64,000 nt of DNA from Nostoc sp. NIES-4103 (GCF_002368335.1 NZ_AP018288.1:7836863-7900862); one strand, 5' to 3'. Positions 44,433 through 54,836 are shown, numbered from the stretch's first letter. Program-made: numbers and translations. Notes: generated by a model from the letters alone, not told the origin.

Positions 44433-45608
44433 ATGTCAAAACAGTTGGGTCAAAAAATTGCACCCACAGCCATATCAGGTGATATTGGGGTAGTGGATTT
44501 GATTGATAATTACTTCACTGCCTACAATTCAGCGCGGTTGCGGGAAATCTGTCAATTATTGAGTCGTGATGTGCTAACAGAAGGCGTTACCGTGGGAGTT
44601 AGCCTTTCCGGTGCCATGACACCAGCAGGATTTGGGGTTTCAGCGCTTGCACCTTTGATTCGCAATGGCTTTATCGACTGGATGATTAGCACTGGCGCTA
44701 ATCTTTACCATGACATGCATTATGGATTAGGTTTTGAACTGTTTGCTGGGAATCCCTTTTTGGATGATGTGAAGCTGCGCCAAGAAGGCACCATTCGTAT
44801 TTATGACATTATTTTCGGCTACGATGTGTTGCTGGAAACTGATGCTTTCATCCGTAAGATTTTACAAGCAGAAGCCTTTCAAAAGCGCATGGGAACGGCT
44901 GAATTTCACCATCTACTAGGCAAATATGTCTGGGAAATAGAAAAGCAATTGGGAGTCAAACATTCTAGTTTGCTAGCTACAGCTTACGAGTATGGTGTAT
45001 CCATTTATACTTCTTCTCCTGGAGATAGTTCCATTGGGATGAACGTAGCAGCTTTAGCCTTGGAAGGTTCGCAGTTGGTGTTAGATCCTGCAATTGATGT
45101 GAATGAGACAGCTGCGATCGCCTACTCTGCGCGAGAATCAGAAGGTAAAAGTGCCGCTGTGATTCTCGGTGGTGGCAGTCCTAAAAACTTTTTGTTACAA
45201 ACTCAACCGCAGATTCACGAAGTATTAGGACTCGAAGAACGAGGACATGACTACTTTGTGCAGTTCACCGATGCGCGTCCTGATACCGGTGGTTTATCTG
45301 GCGCAACTCCCTCGGAAGCCGTTAGTTGGGGTAAAATTGACCCAGAAGAGTTACCTAGTACGATTGTTTGTTACACCGATAGCACGATCGCTTTACCATT
45401 GGTGACAGCATACGTTCTCAACCAGTGCCAACCTCGTCCTTTGAAGCGATTGTACGACAGGCGCGAAGCCATGTTAGAGAAACTGCAAACAGACTACCTA
45501 GCAGCCAAAACCCAACCATCGGATAAAATTCCCGCTGCTGTAGCTGATAGTGCTTCTCAACAAGCCGCGACTTATCCCTGTGGTAGGCTAATTCCTAACA
45601 CTCCTTAA
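44433..45608 (+). CDS. speY: Deoxyhypusine synthase-like protein, probable homospermidine synthase
   Basis: 391 residues. Members of this family bind NAD and spermidine or putrescine. GVSLSGAMTPAGFG, ISTGANLYHD, the VILGGGSPKNFLLQTQP block and EAVSWGKIDPEE are visible. The last contains the lysine (K301) that forms the covalent imine in deoxyhypusine synthase. Bacteria lack eIF5A; in Anabaena a homologue of this enzyme (SpeY) is known to make homospermidine and to be needed for normal diazotrophic growth. ATG 44433 is preceded by AGGGAG. No other polyamine gene is adjacent. Confidence 0.85.
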   Translation: MSKQLGQKIAPTAISGDIGVVDLIDNYFTAYNSARLREICQLLSRDVLTEGVTVGVSLSGAMTPAGFGVSALAPLIRNGFIDWMISTGANLYHDMHYGLGFELFAGNPFLDDVKLRQEGTIRIYDIIFGYDVLLETDAFIRKILQAEAFQKRMGTAEFHHLLGKYVWEIEKQLGVKHSSLLATAYEYGVSIYTSSPGDSSIGMNVAALALEGSQLVLDPAIDVNETAAIAYSARESEGKSAAVILGGGSPKNFLLQTQPQIHEVLGLEERGHDYFVQFTDARPDTGGLSGATPSEAVSWGKIDPEELPSTIVCYTDSTIALPLVTAYVLNQCQPRPLKRLYDRREAMLEKLQTDYLAAKTQPSDKIPAAVADSASQQAATYPCGRLIPNTP

Positions 45609-45983
45609 ATTTGGGGACTGGGGACTGGGGAACTCGGGCCCCCACGACCAACGGGAGGAGCCACTGCGTTGCGGTGAGGGAGTCGCAGTCTTGGCGGTTT
45701 CCGCCGATTGCGAACTCCCGAACCCGAAGGGGGGTTCCCCCCGTTGAAGCATGTGGCGTTGGGGATTAGGGGCAATGGGGACTGGGATGATTATGTCCGG
45801 TTAATTAGTTATGATTCCCACAGTCATTGCACCCCACCAAGCCAGTTGCGCGGCTGTCGGCAGAAGCCAAGACGGGGGACTGCCGAAAGGCTCTGCCGAC
45901 AGACAAGCGCATGTGGCGTTAGGGTTAGGGTGGGGTAAAACTAAGCCTAAACCGAAATCATGACTTTTCAAACAACCTTTTAA
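45609..45983. repeat. 375-bp gap filled with nested small repeats
   Basis: Contains two small dispersed repeats (45658-45759 and 45840-45919), both starting AGCCA and ending GTGGCGT, with GC-rich stems inside. The first splits a repeat whose uninterrupted copy is at 43607-43650. AATTACGAATTA units (45981-45999) run into the kinase gene end. No coding character. Confidence 0.7.
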
Positions 45984-48900
45984 TTACGAATTACGAATTA
46001 TATTAGCGATCGCTTCGACTAACTCGGCTGGTTCTACTGGTTTGGCGATATGCTTATGAAATCCGGCTTGCAGTACTTGTTTTTCATTCATTTCTCCAGC
46101 ATAGGCGGTCAGCGCGATCGCAGGTATCTGTCCGCCCTGTTCTGGCGGCAAATTTCTCACTTGTCTAATTAACATACATCCATCTACTTCTGGCATTCCT
46201 ATATCGCTCAATAGCACATCTGGTAAGGATTGGGCTAAAGCGGCTAATGCTTCATTGGCTGATGCTACTACTGTGACATTTGCCCCATACTGCTCTAGCA
46301 AAAAGGTAATAAATTCTCGTGTATCTGCATCGTCATCTACTATTAAGATGTTGATACCATTTAAATCTGAGTCTGGTTCAGATTCAGTATTATCTTGTTT
46401 TATTGGTGATGATTGTTGAATCAATGGCAACCTGACAGTAAAAGTTGCTCCTTGATTTTCGCCCAAGCTTTCTACTTTAACTGTTCCTCCATGCAATTCT
46501 ACTAAGTGACGGACAATGGCTAACCCTAACCCCAGTCCGCCAAACTTTCTCGTGGTAGTACTATTTTCTTGGCGAAAGTAGTCAAACACATAGGGAAGAA
46601 AATCGGGGTTAATGCCTTTACCTGTGTCGCTAACAGTAATCTGAGCATATTTCGTTCGTGTTTCTTGACTACTGACTGCTGACAACTGACAACTGACCAC
46701 CGACAATTGCACCTCTACTCGTCCACCTGCGGGTGTAAATTTAACTGCATTTGAAAGTAGGTTCCAGACGATTTGCTGTAATCGGCTAGAGTCGCCTAAA
46801 ACTTGCCCTATATTCGGTTCAAATGTTGTGTAGATTTCGATTGATTTGGCTTCTGCTGACAAACGCACTGTCTCCATTGCTGCCGAAACCACCTCTGTTA
46901 AATCAACAGGGTAGATATTTAAGTTGAGTTTGCCTTGGAGAATGCGGGAGATATCCAGCAAGTCTTCTATCAGTTGAGCCTGTAACCTAGCATTGCGCTC
47001 AATGGTTTGTAGTGCTTGCGGAATTATCTTTTCATTGAGTTTTTTAGTTTGGAGTAGCTTCGACCATCCGAGAATTGGGTTGAGTGGCGATCGCAATTCA
47101 TGGGAAAGGACTGCTAAAAATTCGTCTTTGATGCGGTTGGCGTTTTCTGCTGCTTGTCGTGCTGTCTGTTCTGCATGATACAGGCGGGCACGTTCCATTG
47201 CTTGGGCGCACTGCTGTGCTAATGATAACACTAGGGCGTGGTCTTCCTGGCTAAACTGCTGCATCTCACTGAAAGCTAGGGACATACCGCCCACGGCTCG
47301 ACCTTCGATCAGCAATGGAATTGACATCCAACTGGCATAGTCGTAGTTAGCATAGGTTTCGGCAAGATGAGAGTAACGAGCAACCCTTGTGGTTGTTGCT
47401 TCTTGCCAAATCGGTTCTTTGGTTCTGACTGCTTCTGCTAACGGTACGGGTGCATTCACAGGAAATCGCCGCCATAAATCCACGAGTTCCGGTAGATAAC
47501 CCACAGCCCGGACAATTTCTAGTTCAGTGCCACTTTCGGTAATCATTGCTACTAAAGCCGAAGTAGCACCCAAAGCGGCCATGCCTTGCTCAACAATTAC
47601 CTCGGCTACTTGTGTGGGAGTTAGGGATTGGGAAAGGGCGGCGGTAACGGCTTGCAAACGAGCAGTACGCGCCGCAGCTTGTAGTGCAGTTTGTTGCGAT
47701 CGCTGTGCTTCTGTATAAAGTTGGGCGTTATCGATGGCTATGGCAGCACGCCGAGCCAGTTCTTCAGCTACAATCAGGTCGTGATCATTGTAACGACAAT
47801 TGGCAGTAGATACTAAAGTCATTGCTCCTAGTATCTGTTCACGGATGGTAAGCAATATACACATTCCAGATTTCGGTTCTAGCTGTTGCAATAGTTCTAA
47901 ATGCTCGGCATTAGAGGCTGCTGCTTGCATTTGTTGCTGAGAGATGTCATCAGCAATTTGTGACTTTCTTGACCTGATGACCTCAGCAACACCACCAGGC
48001 TGTGCCAAATCTGGCGGATAATTTTTTAATTGTTCAATCAATTGTTGTTTCGACGGTTCAGCATGGGCTGTTGCCACGCGCCGAACTGATTGATTTTCAC
48101 AGATAATATCAATTACGCACCAATCAGCTAACTCTGGCACTGTCAAACGCGCCAAACTAGTTAAAGTTGTCTCGTAATCAAGTGATGTCGCCAGAATATT
48201 ACTAGCTTGAGCTAAAAAGCGTTGCCTTTGTTCTACTTTCTTGCGATCGCTTATATCCCTAGCGGATGCCTGAAACTCTAAAATTTCTCTGGTTTGCGGG
48301 TCACGGATCGCTCGGACGGTTACTTCTAACCAAATATAATGTCCGTCTTTGTGCCGAGTTCGATGGCTGATAGTGTATATATCCGGTAAATCAGTATTGA
48401 TTGGGTATTTTTCGAGAATCTCTGCTAAATCATCTGGATGAACCAATTCACTACTCAAACGACCTACGAGTTCTTCAGGTTCATACCCTAGTAATGTGTA
48501 GCAAGCTGGTGATGTGTACAGCAGAGTTCCATCTACGGTGTGACGTGAAATAATATCGGTGGAATTTTCTGCCAGCAGCCGAAAACGAGCTTCACTGTCT
48601 TGTAATGCTGCTTGTGCTTGTTTACGCTGATTAATGTTGCGGAAATAAAGCGCTAGCCCTGTTGCAGAAGGATAGGCGCGAACAGCAAACCATGCTTCAA
48701 AGGGTGGGTAGTAATCTTCTAGTTCTAGGGGTACTCCTTCGGCAAATGCTCTTTGATAAAGTTGACCAAAGCTAGTATCGGCTAGTTCTGGAAACTCTTG
48801 CCATAGGTTCTTACCCAGCAACTCCTCACAGGAACGCCCTAAACTCCTGGTTCCTTCATGATTGAGGTAAGTAAAGCGCCATTCCCGGTCGAAGGCCATA

Positions 48901-50630
48901 AAGCCATCGGTGATACTTTCTAAGATATTAATAATTTGTTCTTTGGCAGCCTCAGCCTCAATTCTAGCTGCTTGCTCACGCTCAAGTAATTGTTCGCGCT
49001 CGGCTTGTGCAAGTTTGCGCTGTGTAATTTCTTCACAGATGGCAGCTACCCAAGTGATGTTATTCGGTATTTTAATAGGATAATAATTCACCGACCAATA
49101 ACGCTTTTTGCCTGGCGCTGCGGGTGTTTCCCCACTGACTTCATGGGCAAGTATTGATTCTCCTGTATCAACTACATGATCTAAGGCAGCCATGACTTCA
49201 GCACTAACTTTCGGCAGCAATTCCGCAATGGTCTTACCAATATGTGCTGTTTGGGGTAGACCGTTAATTTCCGCTAAAGCATTGTTCAATCGTACAAATT
49301 TGAGTTGCTCATCCCAGATGGCAATGCCTGTAGGGGCATTATTGAAAACGATATCGAGGAGGGCGTTGGCTTCAAGTAAGCGAATCTGTTCTGTTTCCAG
49401 TTGCCTTAATAGTCGCTCGCGTTCTGCCTCGGTTTGCTTGCGTTCGCTAATATCTACGCACATCCCCACCCATTCACAAAGTTCGCCTGTTTCGTTAAAT
49501 ATGGGTACGCCGCGTGCAGCTACGTGGCGGTATTCACCGTCATGGTGTCGGAGTCGATACTCCCCATAAGCAACGCTACGGTGATAAAATGCCTGTTTCC
49601 AGGTTGCCAACATGGCTGTGCGGTCTTCTGGATGCAATGCATCAACCCATCCCCACCCTTTGTATTGTTGGGGACTTTGCCCGGTGAATGCTTCCCAAGT
49701 AGGAATTTCCTCAATGATACTACCGTATGGTGTGGCAGTCCAGACAATAGATGCGGTTGCCTCTGCCAGCGAACGGTAGCGTGCTTCACTGGCTCTAAGT
49801 AATGATTCAGTTCGCTTTTGTTCCATGAACTGACCAATTTGAGTAGCGATCGCATCCATAATTTGCAGCAAGTCGGGGTGAGGCTCTAAAATTTGCTTGC
49901 TGAAGAATTCCATCACACCTAAGATTTTATCGCCTAGCCGAATCGGGAAAGCGATCGCATCGTGCGGTTTCCTTGTAACTTGCTTGCTCCAAAGCGGTTG
50001 ACCATTTGCCCAAACTTGAGAAGTTAGTTGTTTGTCATCAACAACGGTTGTTTGCTGGTTAAATACTGGGAAATCTTCTACCGCCAAAGAGGAAGCATAC
50101 CAACTACTCACATGGTGCAAAACATGAGCTTGCTCATCCATACTCCAGAGTCTACCAACTTGCCATCCTAAACTTTCGCCTAAAGCTTGCAGAATGTTGG
50201 GAATTGCTTGGTTAAATGTGTTTGCTTCTGAAAGAATGCGGGTGACTGCATACTGTGCAGCGAGATGTTGTTGGGTGCGTTTGTAGGCTGTGATGTCTTT
50301 AATTAATATTGATACGCCATTTTCTGAGGGATAGACACGCTTTTCTAACCATAAATGCCGTTTTGGGTCAAAATACTCCAACTGCACTGTTACTCCCTCA
50401 GCAACAGCCCGATGTAACTCGATATCAAGTTGACTATTGACTGTTTCAGGAAACAATTCCCAAATACTTTTGCCTAAAAAGTCTGCTTTGTTTATCCTGG
50501 CTAGTTCAGCAAATTTGTCATTGACATAGACATAGTGCCATTGAAAATCCAAAGTTACAAAACCTTCGCCAATTCTATCTAAGACATGTTCAATGTCTTG
50601 AGGAATCATCGCGCAAACTTCAGCACTCAC
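45984..50630 (-). CDS. Giant hybrid histidine kinase with multiple PAS and GAF domains
   Basis: 1,548 residues, cytoplasmic. Order: PAS (about 5-115), GAF (125-275), PAS (285-405), PAS (420-540), PAS (565-680), PAS (690-815), GAF (825-980), GAF (1005-1160), HisKA with H1177 in AVLSHELRSP, ATPase (N box LLSNAVKFTP, G box GGLGLGLAIVRHL), and a receiver domain with phosphoacceptor D1476 in VLLSDIGMP. An insert near residue 1308 (QLSVVSCQLSAVSSQ) is a translated intergenic repeat. GTG 50630 follows AAGGAATAG; ATG 50609 is the alternative. The XRE regulator gene ends 18 bases upstream. Confidence 0.9.
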   Translation of the reverse strand: MSAEVCAMIPQDIEHVLDRIGEGFVTLDFQWHYVYVNDKFAELARINKADFLGKSIWELFPETVNSQLDIELHRAVAEGVTVQLEYFDPKRHLWLEKRVYPSENGVSILIKDITAYKRTQQHLAAQYAVTRILSEANTFNQAIPNILQALGESLGWQVGRLWSMDEQAHVLHHVSSWYASSLAVEDFPVFNQQTTVVDDKQLTSQVWANGQPLWSKQVTRKPHDAIAFPIRLGDKILGVMEFFSKQILEPHPDLLQIMDAIATQIGQFMEQKRTESLLRASEARYRSLAEATASIVWTATPYGSIIEEIPTWEAFTGQSPQQYKGWGWVDALHPEDRTAMLATWKQAFYHRSVAYGEYRLRHHDGEYRHVAARGVPIFNETGELCEWVGMCVDISERKQTEAERERLLRQLETEQIRLLEANALLDIVFNNAPTGIAIWDEQLKFVRLNNALAEINGLPQTAHIGKTIAELLPKVSAEVMAALDHVVDTGESILAHEVSGETPAAPGKKRYWSVNYYPIKIPNNITWVAAICEEITQRKLAQAEREQLLEREQAARIEAEAAKEQIINILESITDGFMAFDREWRFTYLNHEGTRSLGRSCEELLGKNLWQEFPELADTSFGQLYQRAFAEGVPLELEDYYPPFEAWFAVRAYPSATGLALYFRNINQRKQAQAALQDSEARFRLLAENSTDIISRHTVDGTLLYTSPACYTLLGYEPEELVGRLSSELVHPDDLAEILEKYPINTDLPDIYTISHRTRHKDGHYIWLEVTVRAIRDPQTREILEFQASARDISDRKKVEQRQRFLAQASNILATSLDYETTLTSLARLTVPELADWCVIDIICENQSVRRVATAHAEPSKQQLIEQLKNYPPDLAQPGGVAEVIRSRKSQIADDISQQQMQAAASNAEHLELLQQLEPKSGMCILLTIREQILGAMTLVSTANCRYNDHDLIVAEELARRAAIAIDNAQLYTEAQRSQQTALQAAARTARLQAVTAALSQSLTPTQVAEVIVEQGMAALGATSALVAMITESGTELEIVRAVGYLPELVDLWRRFPVNAPVPLAEAVRTKEPIWQEATTTRVARYSHLAETYANYDYASWMSIPLLIEGRAVGGMSLAFSEMQQFSQEDHALVLSLAQQCAQAMERARLYHAEQTARQAAENANRIKDEFLAVLSHELRSPLNPILGWSKLLQTKKLNEKIIPQALQTIERNARLQAQLIEDLLDISRILQGKLNLNIYPVDLTEVVSAAMETVRLSAEAKSIEIYTTFEPNIGQVLGDSSRLQQIVWNLLSNAVKFTPAGGRVEVQLSVVSCQLSAVSSQETRTKYAQITVSDTGKGINPDFLPYVFDYFRQENSTTTRKFGGLGLGLAIVRHLVELHGGTVKVESLGENQGATFTVRLPLIQQSSPIKQDNTESEPDSDLNGINILIVDDDADTREFITFLLEQYGANVTVVASANEALAALAQSLPDVLLSDIGMPEVDGCMLIRQVRNLPPEQGGQIPAIALTAYAGEMNEKQVLQAGFHKHIAKPVEPAELVEAIANIIRNS

Positions 50631-50648
50631 AGTTTCTATTCCTTATGC

Positions 50649-50876
50649 TTAAAAGTATTTGGCGAGCAGTTCCTCACCGGCTTCTCCCATCTGCTCTAAT
50701 AACTCTTGAATCTGTTTCATAGCTAGTGGTGAAGGTTTTGTCCGTCCGTTTTCCCAACGATTTATGCTATGAAACGAAACCCCTAGCATGGTTGCCAGTT
50801 TCACCTGTGAAAGGTTAAGGTGCTGCCTAGTCTCACGAATCAACTGTGCAATTCTTGGCTGTTCGATTGCAGGCAT
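50649..50876 (-). CDS. XRE-family HTH regulator
   Basis: 75 residues from ATG 50876. Nearly the whole protein is one Cro/CI-type helix-turn-helix: RIAQLIRETRQHLNLSQVKLATMLGVSFHSINRWENGRTKPSPLAMKQIQELL. It lies 18 bases upstream of the giant hybrid kinase on the same strand, so they are almost surely cotranscribed. HTH-kinase pairs of this type are frequent in cyanobacteria, and the HTH may control the operon. An upstream extension of 11 residues is possible but unconserved. Confidence 0.83.
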   Translation of the reverse strand: MPAIEQPRIAQLIRETRQHLNLSQVKLATMLGVSFHSINRWENGRTKPSPLAMKQIQELLEQMGEAGEELLAKYF

Positions 50877-51155
50877 AAGGTGAGTATATTTTAATTTTAT
50901 CCCAGACACTGGACTATAGCATCTGCGATATCTTTAAATACATCTATCTATAGTTATAAAAATTAACAGAGTAAAGATATTTGGGAATTGGTAATGGGTA
51001 ATTGGGAATTGGGAATTGGGAATTGAGGAAGCAATAAGTAGGGTGTGTTATGGCTTTAGCCTAACGCACCGCTAATAGTATGGTGCGTTAGGCGCTCAGA
51101 TCATCTTTTTGTGACCAATCAGATTGCAATATGCATTTAACACGCTCTACATGAC

Positions 51156-54100
51156 TCAGGTTATTTTACGTTCTGCGAGATATTGGTACATTTGCCAACG
51201 GGCATCAACTTCGGCTTGCGCCTGTTGCAATAATTGCTTGGCAAGATCAGGTTTGCTCTTGGTGAGCATTTTGAAGCGATTTTCTTGATACATTGATTGT
51301 TCTACTGATTGAGTAGGCGATCGCATATCCAATTGCAAGGGATTCTTACCTTGTTTTTGCAACTCTGGATTATGCCGATACAGCAACCAACGCCCTGATT
51401 CTACCAAAGCTTTTTGGTGATTCATGCCCGTGGTCATATTAATCCCGTGAGCAATGCAATGGCTGTAAGCAATAATTACTGATGGGCCATCATAAGCCTC
51501 TGCCTCTAAAAATGCTTTCAAAGTATGCTCATCTCTTGCACCAAGGGCTACACTGGCTACGTAAACATTACCGTAGGTCATAGCAATCAAACCTAAATCT
51601 TTTTTCGCCGCAGGCTTACCACTGGCGGCAAATTTTGCTACTGCTGCCCGTGGAGTCGCTTTAGAAGCTTGACCGCCCGTATTAGAATACACTTCGGTAT
51701 CCATAATTAAGATGTTGACATTGCGACCACTTGCTAGCACATGGTCAATTCCACCAAAGTCAATATCATAAGCCCAACCATCACCGCCAATAATCCAGAC
51801 GCTTTTCTTTACCAAGTAATCAGCTAAGGATTTTAGATTTTGGATTTGAGATTTTAGATTGGGGTTAAGTTGTGTAGTTGAGATTTCATTTAACCTTTGT
51901 TGTAACTGTGCTATCCTTTCCCGCTGTTCCCAGATATCAGCCTCAGATTTTTGTTCAGCATCAAGAATCGATTTCACCAAATCTTGACAAACTTCCCCAT
52001 TCCCCATTCCCAATTGCCCATTCCCTAATTCTTGCAACAATTCTGCTGCAAATTCTGCTTGCTTATCCAATGACAACCTAAAGCCAAAACCGAATTCGGC
52101 GTTATCTTCAAATAAGCTATTCGACCAAGCGGGGCCGCGTCCTTGGGCGTTTGTTGTCCAGGGAGTCGTGGGGAGGTTTCCGCCGTAAATTGAGGAACAA
52201 CCTGTGGCATTGGCAATGACAGCGCGATCGCCAAACAATTGTGTTAATAATTTTAAGTATGGTGTCTCGCCACAACCTGCACAAGCACCAGAAAATTCAA
52301 ACAAAGGTTCTTGCAGTTGTTGTTGGCGAATTTGGTTTAATTTCAACTGTCGTCGGTCGGGATGCGGCAAACTCAAGAAGAAGTCCCAGTTTTTGCGCTC
52401 TTGTTCTCGCAAAGGCAATTGCTGCACCATATTAATCGCTTTCTGCAACGGTTCAGCTTTATTTTTTGCAGGGCAAATATTTACACAGATGGCGCATCCT
52501 GTGCAGTCTTCTGGGGCAACTTGAATGGTAAATTTTTGATTGGCAAAGTCTCTGTCTTTGGCATCAGTTGACTTGAAAGTCGGCGGTGCATTCACTAATT
52601 CACTTGATTGATAAGCCTTAGCGCGGATGGCGCTGTGGGGACAAATCATCACGCACTTACCACACTGTACGCAGACATCAGGTTCCCATGCAGGTATCTC
52701 TTGGGCGACATTGCGTTTTTCCCACTTGGCCGTACCTGTGGGAAAGGTGCCGTCAGCAGGTAATGCACTCACTGGTAAGTCATCACCTTGCCACACCATG
52801 ATTTGTCCGAGAACTGTTTGGACAAATTCGGGCGCACTTTCGAGGGATTTTGGATTTGGGATTTTAGATTTTGGATTGTTGATTGTTGCTGGTACGTCTA
52901 CTTTATGCAAGTTGTCTAAGGTGTTGTCTACTGCTTGCAAATTCATGCGGACAACTTCCGCGCCTTTCTTGCCGTAAGTCTTTTCGATGGCTTGCTTGAT
53001 TTTAGCGATCGCTTCTTCTTGCGGCAAGACACCAGCTAAGGCAAAAAAGCACACCTGCATAATAGTATTAATGCGTCCACCCATACCACTATCGCGGGCA
53101 ACTTGGTTAGCATTAATTACATATACTTTGAGATGCTTTTCAATAATTTGCTGCTGCACTTGTAAGGGTAGATTTTCCCAAATAGTATCCGCATCATAGG
53201 GACTATTAAGTAATAAAGTTGCCCCAGAAATAGCAGCTTTTAAAACATCAATGCTTTCCAAGAAACCCCAGTGATGGCAACCAATAAAGTTAGCTTTGTC
53301 AATCAGGTAAGTAGAACGAATTGGTTGCGGCCCAAAGCGCAAGTGAGAAACGGTCATCGAGCCAGATTTTTTGGAGTCGTAGACAAAATAACCTTGAGCG
53401 TAATTATCAGTTTCTTCACCAATAATTTTGATTGAGTTTTTGTTAGCCCCAACAGTACCATCAGAACCTAACCCATAAAACATTGCCCGAACAACGTTAT
53501 CAGGTTCAGTAGAAAAATTCGGGTCAAAACTTAAAGATGTATGACTAACGTCATCATTAATACCGATAGTAAAGTGATTTTTTGGTTGTGCTTGGGCAAG
53601 ATGATCAAAAATACCCTTCACCATCGCCGGGGTAAATTCTTTGGAAGAAAGCCCATAGCGACCACCGACAATCTTGGGGAGTGGGGAGTGGGGAGTTGGG
53701 AGTTGGGAGTTAGGAGTTAGGAGTGAAGAGTTAGGAGTTAGGAGTGAAGAGTTAGGAGTTAAAAATTCTTCCCCTGCTCCCCACGCTTCATGAACAGCCG
53801 CTACCACATCCAAATACAACGGTTCCCCCGCGCTACCTGGTTCTTTGGTGCGGTCAAGAACTGCGATCGCTTGTACACTTTTGGGTAATACTGCCACAAA
53901 CCGTTGCACATCAAAGGGGCGGTAGAGTCGGACTTTCACGACTCCCACTTTTTCACCTTGGGTGTTGAGGTAATCTACTGTTTCATGGACGGTTTCACAG
54001 CCGGAACCCATGATCACGATGACGCGATCGGCATCACTTGCGCCGTGGTATTCATAGATTTGGTAATGTCTTCCTGTGAGTTCGCCAAAGTCATCCATGA

Positions 54101-54836
54101 GGCGCTGGACTATTTCGGGACAAGCGTTGTAGTAAGGGTTCGCGCCTTCACGGGCTTGAAAGTAGACATCGGGGTTTTGGGCTGTACCGCGTAATACGGG
54201 GCGGTCTGGGGTGAGGGCGCGATCGCGATGGGCGAGGATGAGGTGGTCGGGAATGAGCGATCGCAATTCTTCGTCTGACAAAAGCTTGACTTTTTGCACT
54301 TCATGTGAAGTACGGAAGCCATCGAAGAAGTGCATAAATGATACGCGTGCTTCCAAGGTGGCTGCATGGGCGATAAGTGCCAAGTCTTGACTTTCTTGCA
54401 CCGAAGCAGAACACAGCAGGGCGAAGCCAGTAGCACGGGCTGCCATGACATCGCTATGATCACCGAAAATGGATAAAGCGTGAGTAGCCAAGGAACGTGC
54501 AGCAACGTGAACCACAGCGCTAGTCAGTTCCCCAGCAATTTTGTAGAGGTTGGGTATCATCAACAATAGCCCCTGAGATGCCGTGAAAGTGGTACTCAAA
54601 GAACCTGTTTGTAAAGCCCCATGCACAGCGCCAGCAGCCCCCCCTTCACTCTGCATCTGCACGACGCTAGGAACTGTACCCCAAAGGTTAGGACGATTTT
54701 CTGCTGACCAAGCATCAGCCCATTCACCCATTGCTGAAGAGGGAGTGATGGGATAAATGGCAATTACCTCATTCAATTTGTAAGCTACACGGGCGACAGC
54801 TTCATTCCCGTCAATGGTTGCAAAAGTTTTGTTCAT
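51156..54836 (-). CDS. nifJ: Pyruvate:ferredoxin (flavodoxin) oxidoreductase
   Basis: Oxidises pyruvate to acetyl-CoA and passes electrons to ferredoxin or flavodoxin, for nitrogenase or under micro-oxic conditions. 1,226 residues from ATG 54836. Visible: YPITPSSAMGEWADAW, GLGSDGTVGANKNSIKII, two 4Fe-4S motifs (CVQCGKCVMICPHSA, CTGCAICVNICPAKN), the CAGCGETPY cluster ligands, and the ThDP site GGDGWAYDIDFGG with NTGGQASKATPRAA. Four stretches are in-frame intergenic repeats (near 53676-53760, 52844-52880, 51993-52030, 51828-51866) in linkers. All catalytic motifs remain. It stands alone, not in a nif operon. Confidence 0.94.
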   Translation of the reverse strand: MNKTFATIDGNEAVARVAYKLNEVIAIYPITPSSAMGEWADAWSAENRPNLWGTVPSVVQMQSEGGAAGAVHGALQTGSLSTTFTASQGLLLMIPNLYKIAGELTSAVVHVAARSLATHALSIFGDHSDVMAARATGFALLCSASVQESQDLALIAHAATLEARVSFMHFFDGFRTSHEVQKVKLLSDEELRSLIPDHLILAHRDRALTPDRPVLRGTAQNPDVYFQAREGANPYYNACPEIVQRLMDDFGELTGRHYQIYEYHGASDADRVIVIMGSGCETVHETVDYLNTQGEKVGVVKVRLYRPFDVQRFVAVLPKSVQAIAVLDRTKEPGSAGEPLYLDVVAAVHEAWGAGEEFLTPNSSLLTPNSSLLTPNSQLPTPHSPLPKIVGGRYGLSSKEFTPAMVKGIFDHLAQAQPKNHFTIGINDDVSHTSLSFDPNFSTEPDNVVRAMFYGLGSDGTVGANKNSIKIIGEETDNYAQGYFVYDSKKSGSMTVSHLRFGPQPIRSTYLIDKANFIGCHHWGFLESIDVLKAAISGATLLLNSPYDADTIWENLPLQVQQQIIEKHLKVYVINANQVARDSGMGGRINTIMQVCFFALAGVLPQEEAIAKIKQAIEKTYGKKGAEVVRMNLQAVDNTLDNLHKVDVPATINNPKSKIPNPKSLESAPEFVQTVLGQIMVWQGDDLPVSALPADGTFPTGTAKWEKRNVAQEIPAWEPDVCVQCGKCVMICPHSAIRAKAYQSSELVNAPPTFKSTDAKDRDFANQKFTIQVAPEDCTGCAICVNICPAKNKAEPLQKAINMVQQLPLREQERKNWDFFLSLPHPDRRQLKLNQIRQQQLQEPLFEFSGACAGCGETPYLKLLTQLFGDRAVIANATGCSSIYGGNLPTTPWTTNAQGRGPAWSNSLFEDNAEFGFGFRLSLDKQAEFAAELLQELGNGQLGMGNGEVCQDLVKSILDAEQKSEADIWEQRERIAQLQQRLNEISTTQLNPNLKSQIQNLKSLADYLVKKSVWIIGGDGWAYDIDFGGIDHVLASGRNVNILIMDTEVYSNTGGQASKATPRAAVAKFAASGKPAAKKDLGLIAMTYGNVYVASVALGARDEHTLKAFLEAEAYDGPSVIIAYSHCIAHGINMTTGMNHQKALVESGRWLLYRHNPELQKQGKNPLQLDMRSPTQSVEQSMYQENRFKMLTKSKPDLAKQLLQQAQAEVDARWQMYQYLAERKIT

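Noticed and set aside
45708..45938. 76-codon frame in the gap before the hybrid kinase
   Set aside because: It consists of two small dispersed repeats; Arg/Gly/Pro-rich translation reflects GC-rich stems.
49192..49802. Long plus-strand frames opposite the hybrid kinase
   Set aside because: Mirror frames of a confident 1,548-residue gene; they match no family.
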